Notes: generated by a model not told the origin, from the letters alone. DNA of 64,000 nucleotides from Phallus indusiatus (GCA_027605045.1 JAQFWX010000002.1:1798001-1862000); one strand, 5' to 3'; shown: positions 15,490-28,016, numbered from the stretch's first letter. A program made the numbers and translations.

Positions 15490-16673
15490 ATGTCTTTTCA
15501 ACCAGATTTCCTATCTTTCTTCCTTTCTCTGGCCTTGTCAAGTCATGGCTGGAGGAAATCCAGCCTATCAGCGTCAGGTGCAATTGGGGCGTTTTTCATC
15601 GCATACGTTCTAATGGCTATACCTCTCCGAGTTTTCGGAATAAGCTGTATTGTTTTCTATCTTACCGGATCTAGAGCGACTAAAGTTGGAAAAACACTGA
15701 AAGCGCGTTTAGAAGTTGGTCATAAGGAGGGCGGGCAGAGAGATGTCTGGCAGGTATGCTTTCTTATTGGCTGGGTCTATTTGCAGGACCTTTGCTCCTG
15801 GTCGGATCCACGTTTACGGCTACCAAACTCAGGTTTTGTCAAACACCTTTTCAGCGCTCATAGCTTCAATTTTGTGGTCAGGATTATACGTGCAAGGTTC
15901 AATATGGGCCTCTCTCGTTCCCAAGAGCCTCGGCTCAGGATTCCCCCTCGATCTATCTAAACATTGTCCAATCGACGAACACACGGGCTATTCGAGGTTT
16001 CTTATTCTCATAAACTTGGGGTACGTTATAATGGATGGACTATACAGCCTGCCGCTCATACTCATACTCGTTCAAGTCATTTCGCGTGTTGTCTTGGCGA
16101 TACACTAGCTTCGGAACTGGGCATACTCTCAAAGTCGCGACCTATCCTTATAACAACACTCAAACCCGTTCCTCCAGGTACAAATGGTGCCTTGTCTAGT
16201 GTCGGGACGTTTGTATCTTTCATGGGAGGTGCGATTATGGGACTTACAGTTGCCGCGGTTCTCGTTGTGCAAAGCATTCCATGTCGGGAACAGGCGTGGA
16301 GTCTTACATTCAATTTAGTCAAATGGGGCTTCTTTGCGGGCGGGATAGGATCTCTTGTATATTTGCTTTTCCGAATTTACGCTCCCCATAACTGATATAT
16401 TGTATTTTCACCCCAGCTTGATTCCCTTATGGGCGCTACAATTCAGAAAACCCGGTATTCAAAAAAGTTGAACATGATTTTGCAAGATGACAGCGTTGCT
16501 CGCCCCGAGGATGAAGTAACGGTTGTTAGTGGAATAGGAATCCTGACCAATGGACAGGCAAGTTTTCATTATTAACTGAAAGAGTTGTGACTTCATTTGA
16601 CATGGGCCTTCAGATCAATCTCATTTCATCTGCGATGACCGCAATTATCATCGGATATTTAGCAGCATTCTAG
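15490..16673 (+). CDS. TMEM19/DUF92-family membrane protein (5 exons)
   Basis: This is an integral membrane protein of the TMEM19/DUF92 family, whose biochemical role is poorly defined. The exons are 15490-15753, 15833-16020, 16077-16356, 16417-16557 and 16614-16673, giving 310 residues. Family hallmarks are the LSASGAIGAFFIA helix, the FYLTGSRATKVGK block, KEGGQRDVWQV, HFACCLGDTLASELGI and KPVPPGTNGALSSVGT. The C-terminal pair LDSLMGATIQ and VVSGIGILTNGQINLISS follows. Several hydrophobic helices are present throughout. The last intron has a GC donor (CAG then GCAAGT) and a normal CAG acceptor. Without splicing, the frame would end in ASFHY within the intron and lose the conserved tail. The gene starts 160 bases after nbs1, on the same strand. 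Confidence 0.88.
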
Positions 16674-17476
16674 AAATTCATAATCAATACAATAGCATAA
16701 TGAATTCATTATGGTTGATGTAACTCGTCTCAGGGGAATCTCATTAACCGACAATCTATGGAGTGACAGATATGTATGTAGCTTAAGCTAGAAAAAACTC
16801 AATTAGCGAAGTCCTCTGAGTCTCAACAATAAAGTACTGATCATCATATTACAGTTCAGAGTATGGAAAAAGGGCGTTCATAAAATTTGAAATCACCGTA
16901 CATCTCCGTACAATTGGATAAGTGAAGAAGCCGCACTTCCTCAAAATGAACATCTCAACGCCAGGATGGATACGAATCCAACAGAGGCCTCAACCTCATT
17001 ACTTGAGGACGACTGATTCAGTTCACGACGTATGTGCACCAAATACGTAATGCATAAATACGTCACTGAAGGAAATCCATCTCGCCATGTTGCAGCGTTG
17101 ATTGGCATTAGGACCCCAAGGGCGAAACCCACAAAAACGGATCCTATGGACAAATGACGTATGACAATGCAAAGTCACTGTCTATGGCAAATTGGCGTTG
17201 TGGAGTTCACGCGATTTTCAAAACCAGCGAGAGGGCTTTGGCGCATAATTTCAAATATTTTCCGAAATTCCCGAAAATGCTTCATATTTACAGAAGAATC
17301 TGATAGCATCGTTGGAATCATGCCATTCATTTTATTTTCATAAATTTCATTCGCTCAAAGCCGTCCAATTCTATTATTATGCTATACGTCCTTGTCCCTT
17401 TCAGGTTCGGTCCCAATTGTCCAACTGGAAGATCGCATAATGGGGACCAGACAGTTAATGTACAACCGTCATCCAG
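16674..17476. other. Intergenic, about 0.8 kb
   Basis: This stretch contains a minus-strand frame with one hydrophobic helix (about 17060-17150), but it has no ATG in a sensible place and no recognised family. No repeat or RNA gene is seen. Confidence 0.4.
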
Positions 17477-17488
17477 TTATATAAAATA
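17477..17488 (+). promoter_or_regulatory. Putative TATA box
   Basis: TTATATAAAATA lies about 46-57 bases upstream of an ATG at 17534. It supports transcription to the right from here, which is one reason the weak gene at 17534 is listed. Confidence 0.4.
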
Positions 17489-17533
17489 GTAGAACGACTA
17501 CGCTTTTACTTCACTTCAACTACATATCAACCA

Positions 17534-18127
17534 ATGCCTAATCCACCCTCTCGTGATAATTCGTATTATGGTGGCAATGACTCTCGGCAACCGCGCAACT
17601 ACAGGGAGATGCCAGGAGACTTCATCAATATTTGCCAAACTTGTAATTCACTTTCGTCGATGCTAAATTTCTCCTTTCTCTAAATTAATCATACAGCAGA
17701 TGATATTTCCCGTCAAAGTCCAAATCCAAGTTGGTATTTGATTGATCCACCAACATAATCGCTGGTGCTAACTAACGGTAAACGAAAATATTTAATAGAT
17801 AGAAACTACAATGTCTCTTCAAACACCAGAGATATCACGCGTCTTATGCGTGGCACATATTTGACTGACGCTCACCTGGAAACGGGAAACATGAATACTG
17901 GCGTGGCTCCTATGCATTCACATAATGCACAATCTGCCAGTGCCAATTGCCATCCTTCTGAATCCTCATCGGGTCACATGAGCCCCCTCTTCTGTCCTCT
18001 CCCGCGTGAAGAATTATACAAATGCAGATATTATCGCGAACGCGGTCATAGATGGGTGCTTATAACAATGGATCAAAGCAATCAACGTTTGGAAGATCAT
18101 ATACTCGATGATCATGACAGAGTTTGA
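17534..18127 (+). CDS. Hypothetical small hydrophilic protein(s), structure uncertain
   Basis: An ATG downstream of a TATA-like element opens MPNPPSRDNSYYGGNDSRQ and runs to about 17650. A GT-AG intron to about 17697 is plausible and leads to SDDISRQSPNPSWYLIDPPT and a stop, giving a product of some 56 residues. A second, larger open frame ends at 18127 and contains GHMSPLFCPLPREELYKCRY and HRWVLITMDQSNQRLEDHIL. I could not join the two in phase, so they may be one gene with an exon I misread or two small genes. The composition is Ser/Asn/His rich. No domain is recognised and no function is proposed. A late Cys pair and a His-rich region could bind a metal, but that is guesswork. Confidence 0.3.
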
Positions 18128-19402
18128 GTGGTGTAACCTCAACTTCTTGTAAATACATAATCACGTATATGAAAACGCGCCATGAGACGTTTGAGTGCGG
18201 TAGCCACCACTTTTTATAAATAACTGAATGCAAGCGCGCCATCATGGTACGGTAACGCGTGTTATGTTCAATTATGCATATGTCAAAACTATACACTGCA
18301 AAACCTCGAGAATTTTTCCTACTCCGTAATTTTACTACGATGTAGATTCAGGAAACCTCACATTTTCTAACAATAGTTAGAAGCTGAGATCAGTGAGCAC
18401 GGTGTTGATGCGTAAGCGTACTAACGGGATTGGTACCGGTATTGATTGTCATTGAGCGCCAACAAATTTTTCCCCAATTGGATTCGTTAGCTCATAGCGT
18501 GGAATTGAAAAAAAAAAACTATATATCCAGAACAAGTAAGACGTAATTGGGCATACACAATGGTTGAGGTGATTGATATCATGAGATGAGAAGTCCGTTT
18601 GTACATTGAATGGGATGGGCATGGATAGTGGACGAAGCGAGAGGGCTGACAAAGTGACGGGAAAGAAAAACATGGGTAAACAATGAGAATGGACTGCAGT
18701 GAAAGGGGAAAAAAAGGAAAAAAAGGATACAGAAATTCCATACTTATGTGTGAGATAAAAAATCTAAGAGTTCCCACAGAAAATAATAAAGGGAAAACGA
18801 GAAAAGAAAAGAAAACATGTCATCGATGATCTCTGAAACTAGCAATAGGCTCGCCCAAGACAGGAGGGAAACCGCATGGTGTCTGTTTTAAAAAATGATA
18901 TCTGTTTCAGCTCATGATCTCGAAAAGCCAGTGGCTAGTGAATAAAAATGGACAAGTCTCGGTTAAAGCTTTTGAATGCTGCACATCCCAACCCAAACCT
19001 GGAAAACGCGAGGCTTTTGGGGTTTCGTTGTAACAAATCACCATGCTTTTTTTATGTGACCGGAACCGGTCACTTGCAAACATATATAAGACTCACCGTT
19101 GTTTCAGTGTAGTGAAAACAACTTTCCTTTCTCTCTTTCGTTTACCTCCCATTAGTAACTTTTTCTTGGGCATGGGACAATGCTTCGTCGGCTTTCTGCA
19201 AATCTCTTTCGCTGAGGGTTTTGGAATACCCCGTATCACCTCGACTCGTACTTAGGAATCCAGGTGTAGACGTTCCTGAGCGAATCGATTCATTGCGAGA
19301 GCGAACTTTCATAACGAGAGGGCTGAGCGGGGAGAAAGAAAAGAGGGAGAGAGAGAGAATATATATGTCAGCGTCTGTAGAGAAGGATGGATGGGGAACT
19401 TC
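18128..19402. other. Intergenic, about 1.3 kb
   Basis: This is the 3' flank of the glycogen synthase gene. Purine-rich tracts occur at about 18690-18815 and 19325-19360 (GA-rich on the plus strand). Two related strings containing GCGCCAT lie at about 18175-18260. No gene is supported. Confidence 0.4.
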
Positions 19403-21994
19403 TTACAAAGGGTAACCCTCTTCTTCGTCTTCCTTAGACAACCCAGGCCATTGAATGCTGCCATTCCCACCTCGATAATCCGACGTCGCCAAACGCTGCA
19501 TTTCCTCCGTCAGCGTCCCGATATCACCAGGCGTCGCCGCTCCATTCCTATACAACGGCAACGGCGAGGGTGATCCAGGCACACTAAACGCAGGACGCTC
19601 AACACCACTACTGAAATCAAATTCATCGTCGTCGTCAAATGCATCCGGGTACGCCCTCCGCAGTGCTAGTTGCCGGGCCTTGCTATATTCGATACCGAGG
19701 TTTTTCCAGTCGAGTAGTGGGGATAATCTTTCGACGCGGTTTCGTTGGTTGATACGTTGACGGCGGGTTTTATGACAGAAGGAGAACATGAAGTCTGTCA
19801 GCTGAAAAGGGTGGAAATGGAAGGTCAATTTATGGATGGGATGAATGAGAAGGTAGATATACCTGGTTCACGGAATCTTCAATCGACTTCATCCGTCTGT
19901 CGACGATATAACAACCTTCATCGTCCGGCCTTTCAATCAAATCTTGCATAAACGAACCGAATCCGGACAAGTTGGTTGTTATAGAGGGTATTCCCATCTA
20001 TTCGGAACAGTTTATCAGCAAACCTTCCAAGACCCACGGATTTCAAGAAACACTTACAACAGTACATTCCGCAGGAGTGTAGCCCCAAGGCTCGTAATAA
20101 CTCGGAAACACACCCAAATGACAACCTCTAACGAACTCTTCATAATCCAATCCCAAAATAGGATTATTCGCATTCAAAAAGTCGGGATGGAAGACAATTT
20201 TAACGCGGTCGTTTCGATGATTGAACAATTTGACGCGACGGATTTGGTTCAATATAGGGTCGGCAGCGTCGTCGGCCATGTTGTGGGTTACTACGGGGGG
20301 TAGTGAGTGTCTTTTTAATGCAAAAATGCGCCTTTTCAATAGGATCTTGTCTTCATCGGAAAGGAGGTCTTCCATTGTGATTTGAGGTATGTCTCCAGAT
20401 TCGTCACTATTTTAGTTAACCGTCAATACGCTTTTCTTACCCAGACGGGTTGATTGGTGATAAACTCACCCAGAGTACCGAGCCGCCCGCTCAAACATCC
20501 TCTGTCCGATCCTATTCTGAATTTCTGTAACGGTATCGTGCAATTGCTTTGTGACAGCTTGACCTTTCAAGGCCTCAATCGTATACGAAAATGTAGAAGC
20601 CGGCATGATAATGAAGGCAACAACCGTGACGTTTGAACCACTCTTTTGCAACCGGAAATTAAGACGAGCCAGTGATTCGACAAACATGTCCACGCCTTTA
20701 TTACGGTATTCATATCTACCGGCCGTAAACATGTATAGCGTGTTATCCAAATCAAAATCGTAATGACCGTAAAAATGTCCGCGCACGAAATCGTTGATTT
20801 TGGCTTTGGAGGTGGCGTGGAGGTTTTGGAATTCGTGGATGGCTTGGAATTTGATGACGTTTAGGCCGTTGGGGAGTACGCCGTCTGGTTTGCGTTTGAG
20901 TAGGTGCTCGGATTCGTAGGCTGTGATGTGCGATACTGTTGTAAACACATCAGCACAATGTGCTGCACTCCGCTCGATGCAGTAACTGAATGATATAGCA
21001 ACCCGGTTGAGCTGGGAAAGGTACGCATGTCAACTTTTTTTCTAGTCAACTCACCGATGATAGATTCCACGTTTACCAGCCTCATGATCGACGTCAAAGT
21101 ATTGTAGGTTGTTATAAAAATCAACAGACCCGGCACACAGGTACCGGCCTAATAGGGTTGCGTGGGTAGTGAATATGGTTGTTACATCAACATGGCGCTT
21201 GCGGAGTAAAGGGATCGCAAGGCCGGCTTGCCATTCGTGGAAATGCGCCACAACAGCTTGTGTCAATCGTTTACTGACAAACTGAATAACCCCAAGCGAA
21301 GAATGCGCATCGCCACATCAAAGGTCGAATGTTGATAATGCATGGGAAAAAAGGAGGGCCAATATAAAAGGAGAATGCAAAAACGTCATAGTTAGCCGAT
21401 TTGGTGCAGGATAATGGGAGGATCCACTTTTCATTAAAGAACGCACCTCGCCTAAGAACCACGCTACGAGATATCCAAATATGACTGTTTCGTTCGTTTC
21501 CGTATCACCAGGTGGAGTTGGTATGCCAGCCAAGTTCCACAAATCGCCTTTCCACTCGTCGAGACGATGGTACACGCTTCCGACGTCGAAAAGCAGAACT
21601 TTTGGTGCACCTTCGATTAACCACCGTCCGTAGAGATATTTTACACCACGATCACGCATTTCGCTGAGGACTGATACAATATCGGGGTCTGTTGGTTCCT
21701 GGGGTTCGACTTCAAGTGGGGCTGTTTTGTAAGACAGTGGTCCAATGAGAGTGTATCTGTCGCCATATTCGGATACGGTTACGGGGACTTTTGTTTTGAT
21801 GACAGTGTATATTCCACCGACTAAGAATCGTAATGAAAGAGAAAGAAAGCACCAGTTTCTCAGCGTGAAAATTTTTTTCGAAAGAAAAAAAACGCTTGCT
21901 GTTACGAACCTTTATTTGCGACCTCCCAAGCACATTCGAATAGTAAAGGTTGCTTGACATCACGTTTGGGGAGATCGTCTTCAATGTGAGCCAT
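19403..21994 (-). CDS. gsy1: Glycogen synthase (7 exons)
   Basis: This cytosolic enzyme extends glycogen from UDP-glucose. The protein starts [16 protein letters not shown] at 21994. After the first intron comes the UDP-glucose-contact motif [11 protein letters not shown]. Further family blocks are [54 protein letters not shown] and [12 protein letters not shown]. The series continues with [27 protein letters not shown] (catalytic region with the conserved Glu), [13 protein letters not shown] and GCYIVDRR. The C-terminus is Ser/Pro rich and ends EDEEEGYPL, where inhibitory phosphorylation sites sit in yeast and animal enzymes. Six GT-AG introns separate the exons (for example after VANK, LGE, YHR, YSG, ECTV and VNQ). 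The 3' end is a TAA at 19403-19405. Family and start are secure; exon ends were checked individually by phase at each named junction. Confidence 0.93.
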
Positions 21995-22979
21995 TTGCAG
22001 GATAATAGATGGGATGTGGAGAGGTGAAAGAGCAGAAGAAGGAAAGGGTGGAGTGGTTAGCTTATGACGCAGAGACTCTTAGCGGCTAGTTTTTCCTAAC
22101 ACCGGCTATAGCCGATATCTCGGCTCTGTCCGCCACTTGTTCCGTACTAACTGGCACCTGCTCAATATCAATATCTGTCTCTGTTTCTCCGTCCGGGCGA
22201 AGGCTTTGATTTTCCATTCTGCAGTGCCTGTGAGATGAGAAGAGTAGACGAAGAAATAAATAGACGTTGCTCTACTAACCGAAATCTATACAATATGTAC
22301 TTCAGTCCGCTTAGCTGTCAAAGAGCCAATGAAAAGAGCTGATCAGCTCAAAGTTCTCTTTTAAGAAAGTTAGCCAAATATTTGAGAGATGCAAAACAAG
22401 ATGAGATTAGATTTCATATATCTCATTTTGACCAATTTAGCATAACCCCGTAAACCATTCAAAAGGCGGATAGCAAAGCTTTTTTTCTTTCAGGGCAGAG
22501 CTTCGCTTTACGTTAAGACGGTTTTTCAAGACAGAAAGCTTTTCTTGGCTATCGAGAAATTTTGACCAAGACCATATATACAGTCATATTTATTTAATTG
22601 CTACATGGTGATTTAATATTTATCCGTCCGAAGAAATACCGTCTAGCGAATACTGTTGCTAGACGGCAATTTATCAAAACGTTATCTGATAATGCGACTT
22701 GTAAATTTTTCTCTCGTGGTTTAGAAAGCTTCTAAAGCTGGCATTATACGAAATATATTTCCAGAAGTAGCAATCAACACCGGCGTTGAGCAGTCTGGCA
22801 ACGGTCCATGGTCGACGCGCAAATGTCCGAAGCTCAGCGCTCAAGCGCTCAAGTATGACAGCACTGTGTCACATCCGGCAACATCCGACATCCCAGTCCG
22901 TCCGACCACTGCTAAAGTAGTCCTCTACTAATCAAAGGCCCACTCAAACTCGAGTGGCGGACAACTAGACAACTTGCTC
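21995..22979. other. Intergenic between divergent glycogen synthase and NAT9
   Basis: About 1 kb holds the upstream regions of both genes. It is AT-rich and contains short repeated strings such as GCGCTCAA at about 22840. No ORF of interest is seen. Confidence 0.4.
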
Positions 22980-23945
22980 ATGCTTGTAAATTCCAAAACC
23001 GCCATCATCGGCTCTAAAGTAGCTTTGGTCCCATATAGGTGCGTGAGATCGAAACCATCGAAAACTCTTCTCTCCCACCACGACTTCCCTGAAACGTTCT
23101 TCCTTCACGGTAGCGATATTTAGGCACGAACATGTTGAAGCGAGTTTCACGCATCATATGGAATTCCATTTATTGATCCTAATGAAATAGAGATATCACG
23201 AATGGATGCTTTCTCCCGAACTGCGGGAACTGACAGCCTCGGAACCTTTGACCCTTGCAGAAGAATACGCAATGCAAAGTTGGTTTCTGTCTCTTTTAAA
23301 TCCTATAAAATTTTCACAATTGTTGAAGAGAGTTGGCAAATCGACGAAGATAGTGAGATATTGTTCTTCGGTCTTAATTGTCTCTTCTGAGCCCAATTTC
23401 CAGAATTGACCTTTATCATCTTGGCTCGCTTACCGTATTCGCACGGAGACTCGGATCCAATTCCTACCAACTATGAAATCAAAACCTATCCAATGGTTGG
23501 GGATGTGAATCTGTTTTTCAAGGGAACGAAGCCTCGTCTATCGGCGGACGAACACCTTGATGTTGTACGCGATAGTGACCTAGAATTCGAAGTAGAGGCG
23601 GAAGTGATGCTTGCAGGTTCGATTTTTCCTCTTTTGGACAATCTAGGTGATTTTGATCCCAGCGAACGGATAGAACCTTATTACAGACGCAAAGGCCTGG
23701 CTTTGGAAGTACTGTCTCTTCTTTTTGGTTACGCGACATCTCCATATGGACCTGAACCATTGCGTTTATCCCCCAAGAATTTCGTCGCACGCATCGGAGA
23801 GTCCAACTTCGCCTCAATTCATCTCTTCGAAAAACTCGGTTTCGTCATTTCAAAAAGAGTGGAAGTATTCCATGAGGTTGAAATGCGTCTTCAAACAAAC
23901 CACGCCCCGGAATGGATTGAAGGGAAAGTGATTGAATTCGAGTAA
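22980..23945 (+). CDS. nat9: NAT9-like GNAT N-acetyltransferase (5 exons)
   Basis: Members of this family transfer acetyl groups from acetyl-CoA to protein substrates; human NAT9 is the reference I compared with. The exons are 22980-23038, 23124-23139, 23191-23278, 23329-23352 and 23404-23945, giving 242 residues. The start MLVNSKTAIIGSKVALVPYR matches NAT9 N-termini. The following tiny exon gives HEHVE, then RYHEWMLSPELRELTASEPL and TLAEEYAMQKSWQIDEDKLT match the family closely. The GNAT core follows (MVGDVNLFF, the glycine/arginine acetyl-CoA loop YYRRKGLALEVLSLL and NFASIHLFEKLGF). The second intron fits best with a GC donor (GAA then GCGAGT) and a TAG acceptor, because that alone yields HVERYHEWM. 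An insertion of about 35 residues before the acetyl-CoA loop is typical of fungal members only by inference. Confidence 0.85.
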
Positions 23946-24063
23946 AAAAGAAATTACAGAAATTATACACACTAGGGAGCCTGATCATTAACCAGACGTA
24001 ATCTACCTAGCCATGCTTCGTTTCCTGTATGTCTCGCAGATCTTTTTTGTCACTTTTGGATGA

Positions 24064-25688
24064 TCAAAAAAACTCTCCCCAATTCAGGTTTTCGTCCCCG
24101 CGCCGCTCTGACAAGGGCAGAATCTCGTAATCCATAGTTTTTCGGAGATGATTCGGCAGTAATTGAGCACATCGTCGTTCGTTTCCCACTTTAACATGGA
24201 TTTGCGAAAGAGAGGTGAATTCGTACAATTTGGAGAGCAGTGTTGTGCCTCGCTGATCCGACAGACTGACATTATTTAAAAGCCCCAAAAGCGTTGTGAG
24301 CTTTGTCAGTGGTAATAGTCGTTGAAGGATATCTGGAACCTATCAGGAACGATCAGTTTTTCAAGCACACAAAAGTTAGAATTCTCGTGCTCGTGCTTAC
24401 GGATTTAGAAAGACGAAACCCCACTGGCAAACACAATTTCTCTACATTTGGAGCGGCTTCCACGAAATTGTCAATAAGTTTAGGATCGCCATCGCAACGC
24501 AAATTACACGTCTTCAAAGAAACCAGAGCGTTCGCTTTCAAATTGAAAGTTTCATGTGATACGAATATAGTCAGGTGAGTGAGGTTTTTGGAAACGGATG
24601 TCGATAGTATGGATCCAATGGGAAACGTCTTGTAGTAGTCGTTCCGGAATGACGTCAGGCGTGGAAGAAAATCTCGCCCTTCATGCATGCATTCCGGGAC
24701 GAGTGTACCGAATAAATTAAGTGACTCTAGATGACTGTGACGACTGAAGAAGGTTCGAAGGTTCGTAGCGTATGTGCTGTCGTCTTCGCTGTCTTCTCTA
24801 AGGTCGGAAGCATGGAGAGTCAACGCCTTTAGCTTCGGCCATTGACCTATCGTCAAAAGCTGTGGAAGAGACAGTGTCGGACAGATGAGCTTGAAATGAG
24901 TCAAGTTGGGCATATCCGACAGAATCTGCATCATGCTTGTCGGATCGACTTTGACAAATATTTGAAGATAAATCGACAGTTTTGAGATTGAATGCAAGTG
25001 TGGGGATATAATCTAAAAATAAAAAAGCAAATGTTCTCAATATACACAAACACATTTGAGTCGGACAGCGCCGTGGCATATTTAAATTTGGTACCTGCAA
25101 TTGAAACGCGTTCTCACTGGGTTCTTGGTACTGCGGCCGGCCCACCTCGATTTCCAGCTCTTCCAGCGCACAATTGGCACGAGCCAAAGCATGTGCCACG
25201 CTCGTAGCAATATCCTCATTGGACAGCGCACATCTCAGGGTTTTGAGGTTCGACATTCTTGAAAGCGCCTCGCAGAACTTCTGCTGTGACAATAACAACA
25301 ATCTCTTCGAAGAACTTGGAGAAGAAGGAGAAGAAGGTCCAGGATCCGGAGAATGAGCGTCAGGTTTCGTGGTCTGCTGACCGCACGAGGAGTCCTGGGC
25401 CTGAGAGTCAGACTCGAGCTGCGCCGGGCGAGGAATGTAATGTTTCTCTGGATTGTCAACCGCCAACATCCTCACCGCACGACACCGAGACCGCAATTCC
25501 AATAAATGATCCCACACGCGATGTTCATCAACTTCGCACCAGATCTGGCGATACTCTATATGGTGCGGGACGATCATGGCTGCGAATAGCCGACTTGCTA
25601 AACTGAGTGCCAACAAGTCTTTTGGGTGGTCGATCTGGTCGATGATTTGCAGGAACAGTTCTGGTGGGAAATTCATGGTTGGGTGCAA
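24064..25688 (-). CDS. F-box / leucine-rich-repeat-like protein (3 exons)
   Basis: F-box proteins connect substrates to the SCF ubiquitin ligase through Skp1. Near the N-terminus FPPELFLQIIDQIDHPKDLL and ALSLASRLFAAMIVPHHIEY form an F-box, starting at residue 5 or 6. A low-complexity Ser/Pro linker follows, then leucine-rich segments such as MSNLKTLRC, PKLKALTLHA, SHLESLNLFG and SKNLTHLTIF. These are typical of the fungal F-box/LRR class. Two introns are clear: one after FQLQ (donor GTACCA), rejoining at IISPHLHS, and one after FRLSKS, rejoining at VPDILQRLL. Two in-frame ATGs lie 12 bases apart (25688 and 25676), and either could be used. The protein is clearly related to the F-box gene at 52774-54006 (shared LPKDLL/HPKDLL and IP/VP-x-HIEYR blocks). 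Its substrate is unknown. Confidence 0.75.
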
Positions 25689-26741
25689 AGTGGTGGGAAC
25701 AACCCCTATACTAGGGTGCGGGAGAGAGTGTGAGGAGGTTGAGGCGACTTGGCTCCTACATCTCCTTTATATAAAGTTTTTTTTAGGAAGAGCTGTCAGT
25801 GCGACCAAGGCGAGATTACACCGCAGGTTCGGAGCGTTCTCAGTCTGAATCATGTATATCATGAAGGGTACGACCTTAACTTGGCGGTAATTTGTGGATT
25901 CCACGTTTTGGAAGAAACGAAAGAAGGAAGAACAACAAGGTGACGATGAGGACGTTTATAGTAGTACATGCAATTCGATGGCATGCCTCGCCGCGGATCT
26001 CACATGTTTCATGCGGGCATATGACCTTTGATAGGGATATAACCAATAAGAAGGGATTGGCTGACGGGCGTCAGGGCAATAAATGTGAGTTCGCCTGGTA
26101 GTTGATAGAAGGGAGGATATTGGAGAGCTAAGAATATGTAAAAAATTGTGTTTTTCTTTTGGTCGTCTGGCGTTGCGCATTGTCGTCCACGTAGAAGGTC
26201 AAAGCTGAGAGATCAGAAGTGCCAAGACACGCTTGGAGCACTAGTGCACGCCACAATTCGCGATGACCAAACACACGTCTACAACGCATGCGTAAACACG
26301 GGATACATAAAACCAATACACGCACATCCACGAAGGAAAAACAATAATCATTTTCAGAAGCACTTCCGAGAATTCGGAAGTTGTGAAGTAAACAAAACAT
26401 ATATGTTGGATTAAGTAAATTGGAGTTATATAAATTTGTTCATCTGACCAGGAATAAATTCCAGATGAATGAAATCGAATACCAACTAGTAGTGGAAGCC
26501 CAAAGACCCTGATTTGACCTCGCAGGTTCGACAATTTCCCAAAGGATTCTAGTCGCTGGATCCTCCTTCTCCGGACCCTTTTGCCTTGCTTTTAGCACCA
26601 GAAGTGCTATAGGGAGTTTTTGGTTTTGGTGATACTCTGAAGGCATTTGGGCGGTCAGATCCCGTTAAATCCCATTTTCCAAACAAAAGGCTGTTATTCT
26701 TGTCAGCCACGAATCAGAAACCGGAATGAAGGTGAAAGCTC
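25689..26741. other. Intergenic, about 1 kb
   Basis: The F-box gene start and the OTC gene 3' end flank this stretch. Only short overlapping ORFs on both strands are present, with no family similarity. Confidence 0.4.
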
Positions 26742-28016
26742 TCACTCAAATACGGCCATTATCGTCCACTTCCGATTATGACCTTGAGGGAAAACTAAGG
26801 AACGTGATCCATAGAACACCTAACGGGTAATGAAGCTTTGTATTTTTTAACGTAATTAACGGAGAAAAATACCTCGTCATCTACTTCATCCGACTTCCTG
26901 GGCAGACAGTGCATGAACACCCAGTCTTTCTTAGCACCACCTTCTTTACACAGGGCTTCAGTAACTTGGTATCCTCGGAAATCCTCAAGTCGTTGAGCTT
27001 TCTCGGCCTCTTGACCCATGGAAACCCTTTCGGAGGTAAAAGGTGAGGTGATTATTTTACCTCAGAAAAGACGTGACGAGATGTTTACCATGTATCGGTC
27101 ATGACGACATCAGCATCATGCACCGCTTGACGAGGGTCGTCGCTCCAAACGATGCCTTTGTCACAGCCTAGTTCTACGACCCTTTGCCATACCTCCGGCG
27201 GACACCTGTAAACAGGTTTATTTGGGGACGCTACCTGGCAACAAGGTTATTTTTGTTTCGGGTTCAAAAAATATAGTAACTTACTTGTAAAGTGTGCCCT
27301 AGTCTGGGATAGGTAACGAGCATATCGTGTAAAACGTTCGTAGAGTCCCCGACATAAGCAATTTTCAATGGACGCAGTTCAGGGATGGGTTGAATAAACC
27401 TTTTTGGTTTGGACTGAGATAACTCGTTAGCGGTATCAGAGGCATTTTTCGCTGGCGTTTCTGTGCCATTGAAGAGGTGAGCGTGTTCGTAGAGCGTGAG
27501 TAAGTCTGCTAGAATTTGGGTTGGATGCCAGAGAGAGGAGAGGGCGTTTAGTACTGGCACAGGCGAGTATTTGGCCATTTCCTATAAAAAAAAGGGAATA
27601 AAATAACATTCGTCAATAGCTTGACAATAAAAGCCTACCTCGATCTCCTCATGACTTCCGACACGAGCAAAAATACCTTGACACATTCCGCCGATAATAT
27701 TCACAGAATCTCTTATATTTTCGTTTACTCCAAGTTGGATATCATCCTTTCCCAAAAATAAAGCTCTTCCGCCTAATAACTGAGCTGCAGTTTCTGCGGC
27801 AACACGAGTACGCGTGCTCCGTTTTGAAAAAACGAGCGCGACGGATTTGTTGAACAAGGATTGGGATGGGAGATTGAGGCGAGCTGGCTGTCGTGAAGGC
27901 TGAAGCCAAGCTGTAGACGTCTGTTTCAATGCATGAGAATGATTGAGGACTCGGGTTATTTGAGGAGCAGTGAGGTCTGCTAAAGTGAGCAGGTGAGGGA
28001 CTGAACCTGAAGCCAT
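26742..28016 (-). CDS. arg3: Ornithine carbamoyltransferase (5 exons)
   Basis: The enzyme makes citrulline from ornithine and carbamoyl phosphate in arginine synthesis. The exons are complement of 27639-28016, 27285-27581, 27089-27234, 26873-27026 and 26742-26819, giving 350 residues. The carbamoyl-phosphate motif [35 protein letters not shown], the [15 protein letters not shown] stretch, MTDTWVSMGQE and the ornithine-binding HCLPRK are all present. The last exon ([20 protein letters not shown] then MAVFE) restores the normal family C-terminus that the unspliced frame misses. The start [15 protein letters not shown] leaves almost no residues before the mature enzyme. No mitochondrial presequence is visible, unlike many fungal homologues. 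It could be cytosolic as in budding yeast, or an upstream exon could be missed (the pyrimidine-rich ...ATGGCTTCAG could also act as an acceptor). Confidence 0.95.

Noticed and set aside
16941..17153. Minus-strand frame with one hydrophobic helix
   Set aside because: It starts only at a TTG, has no recognisable family and no supporting promoter.
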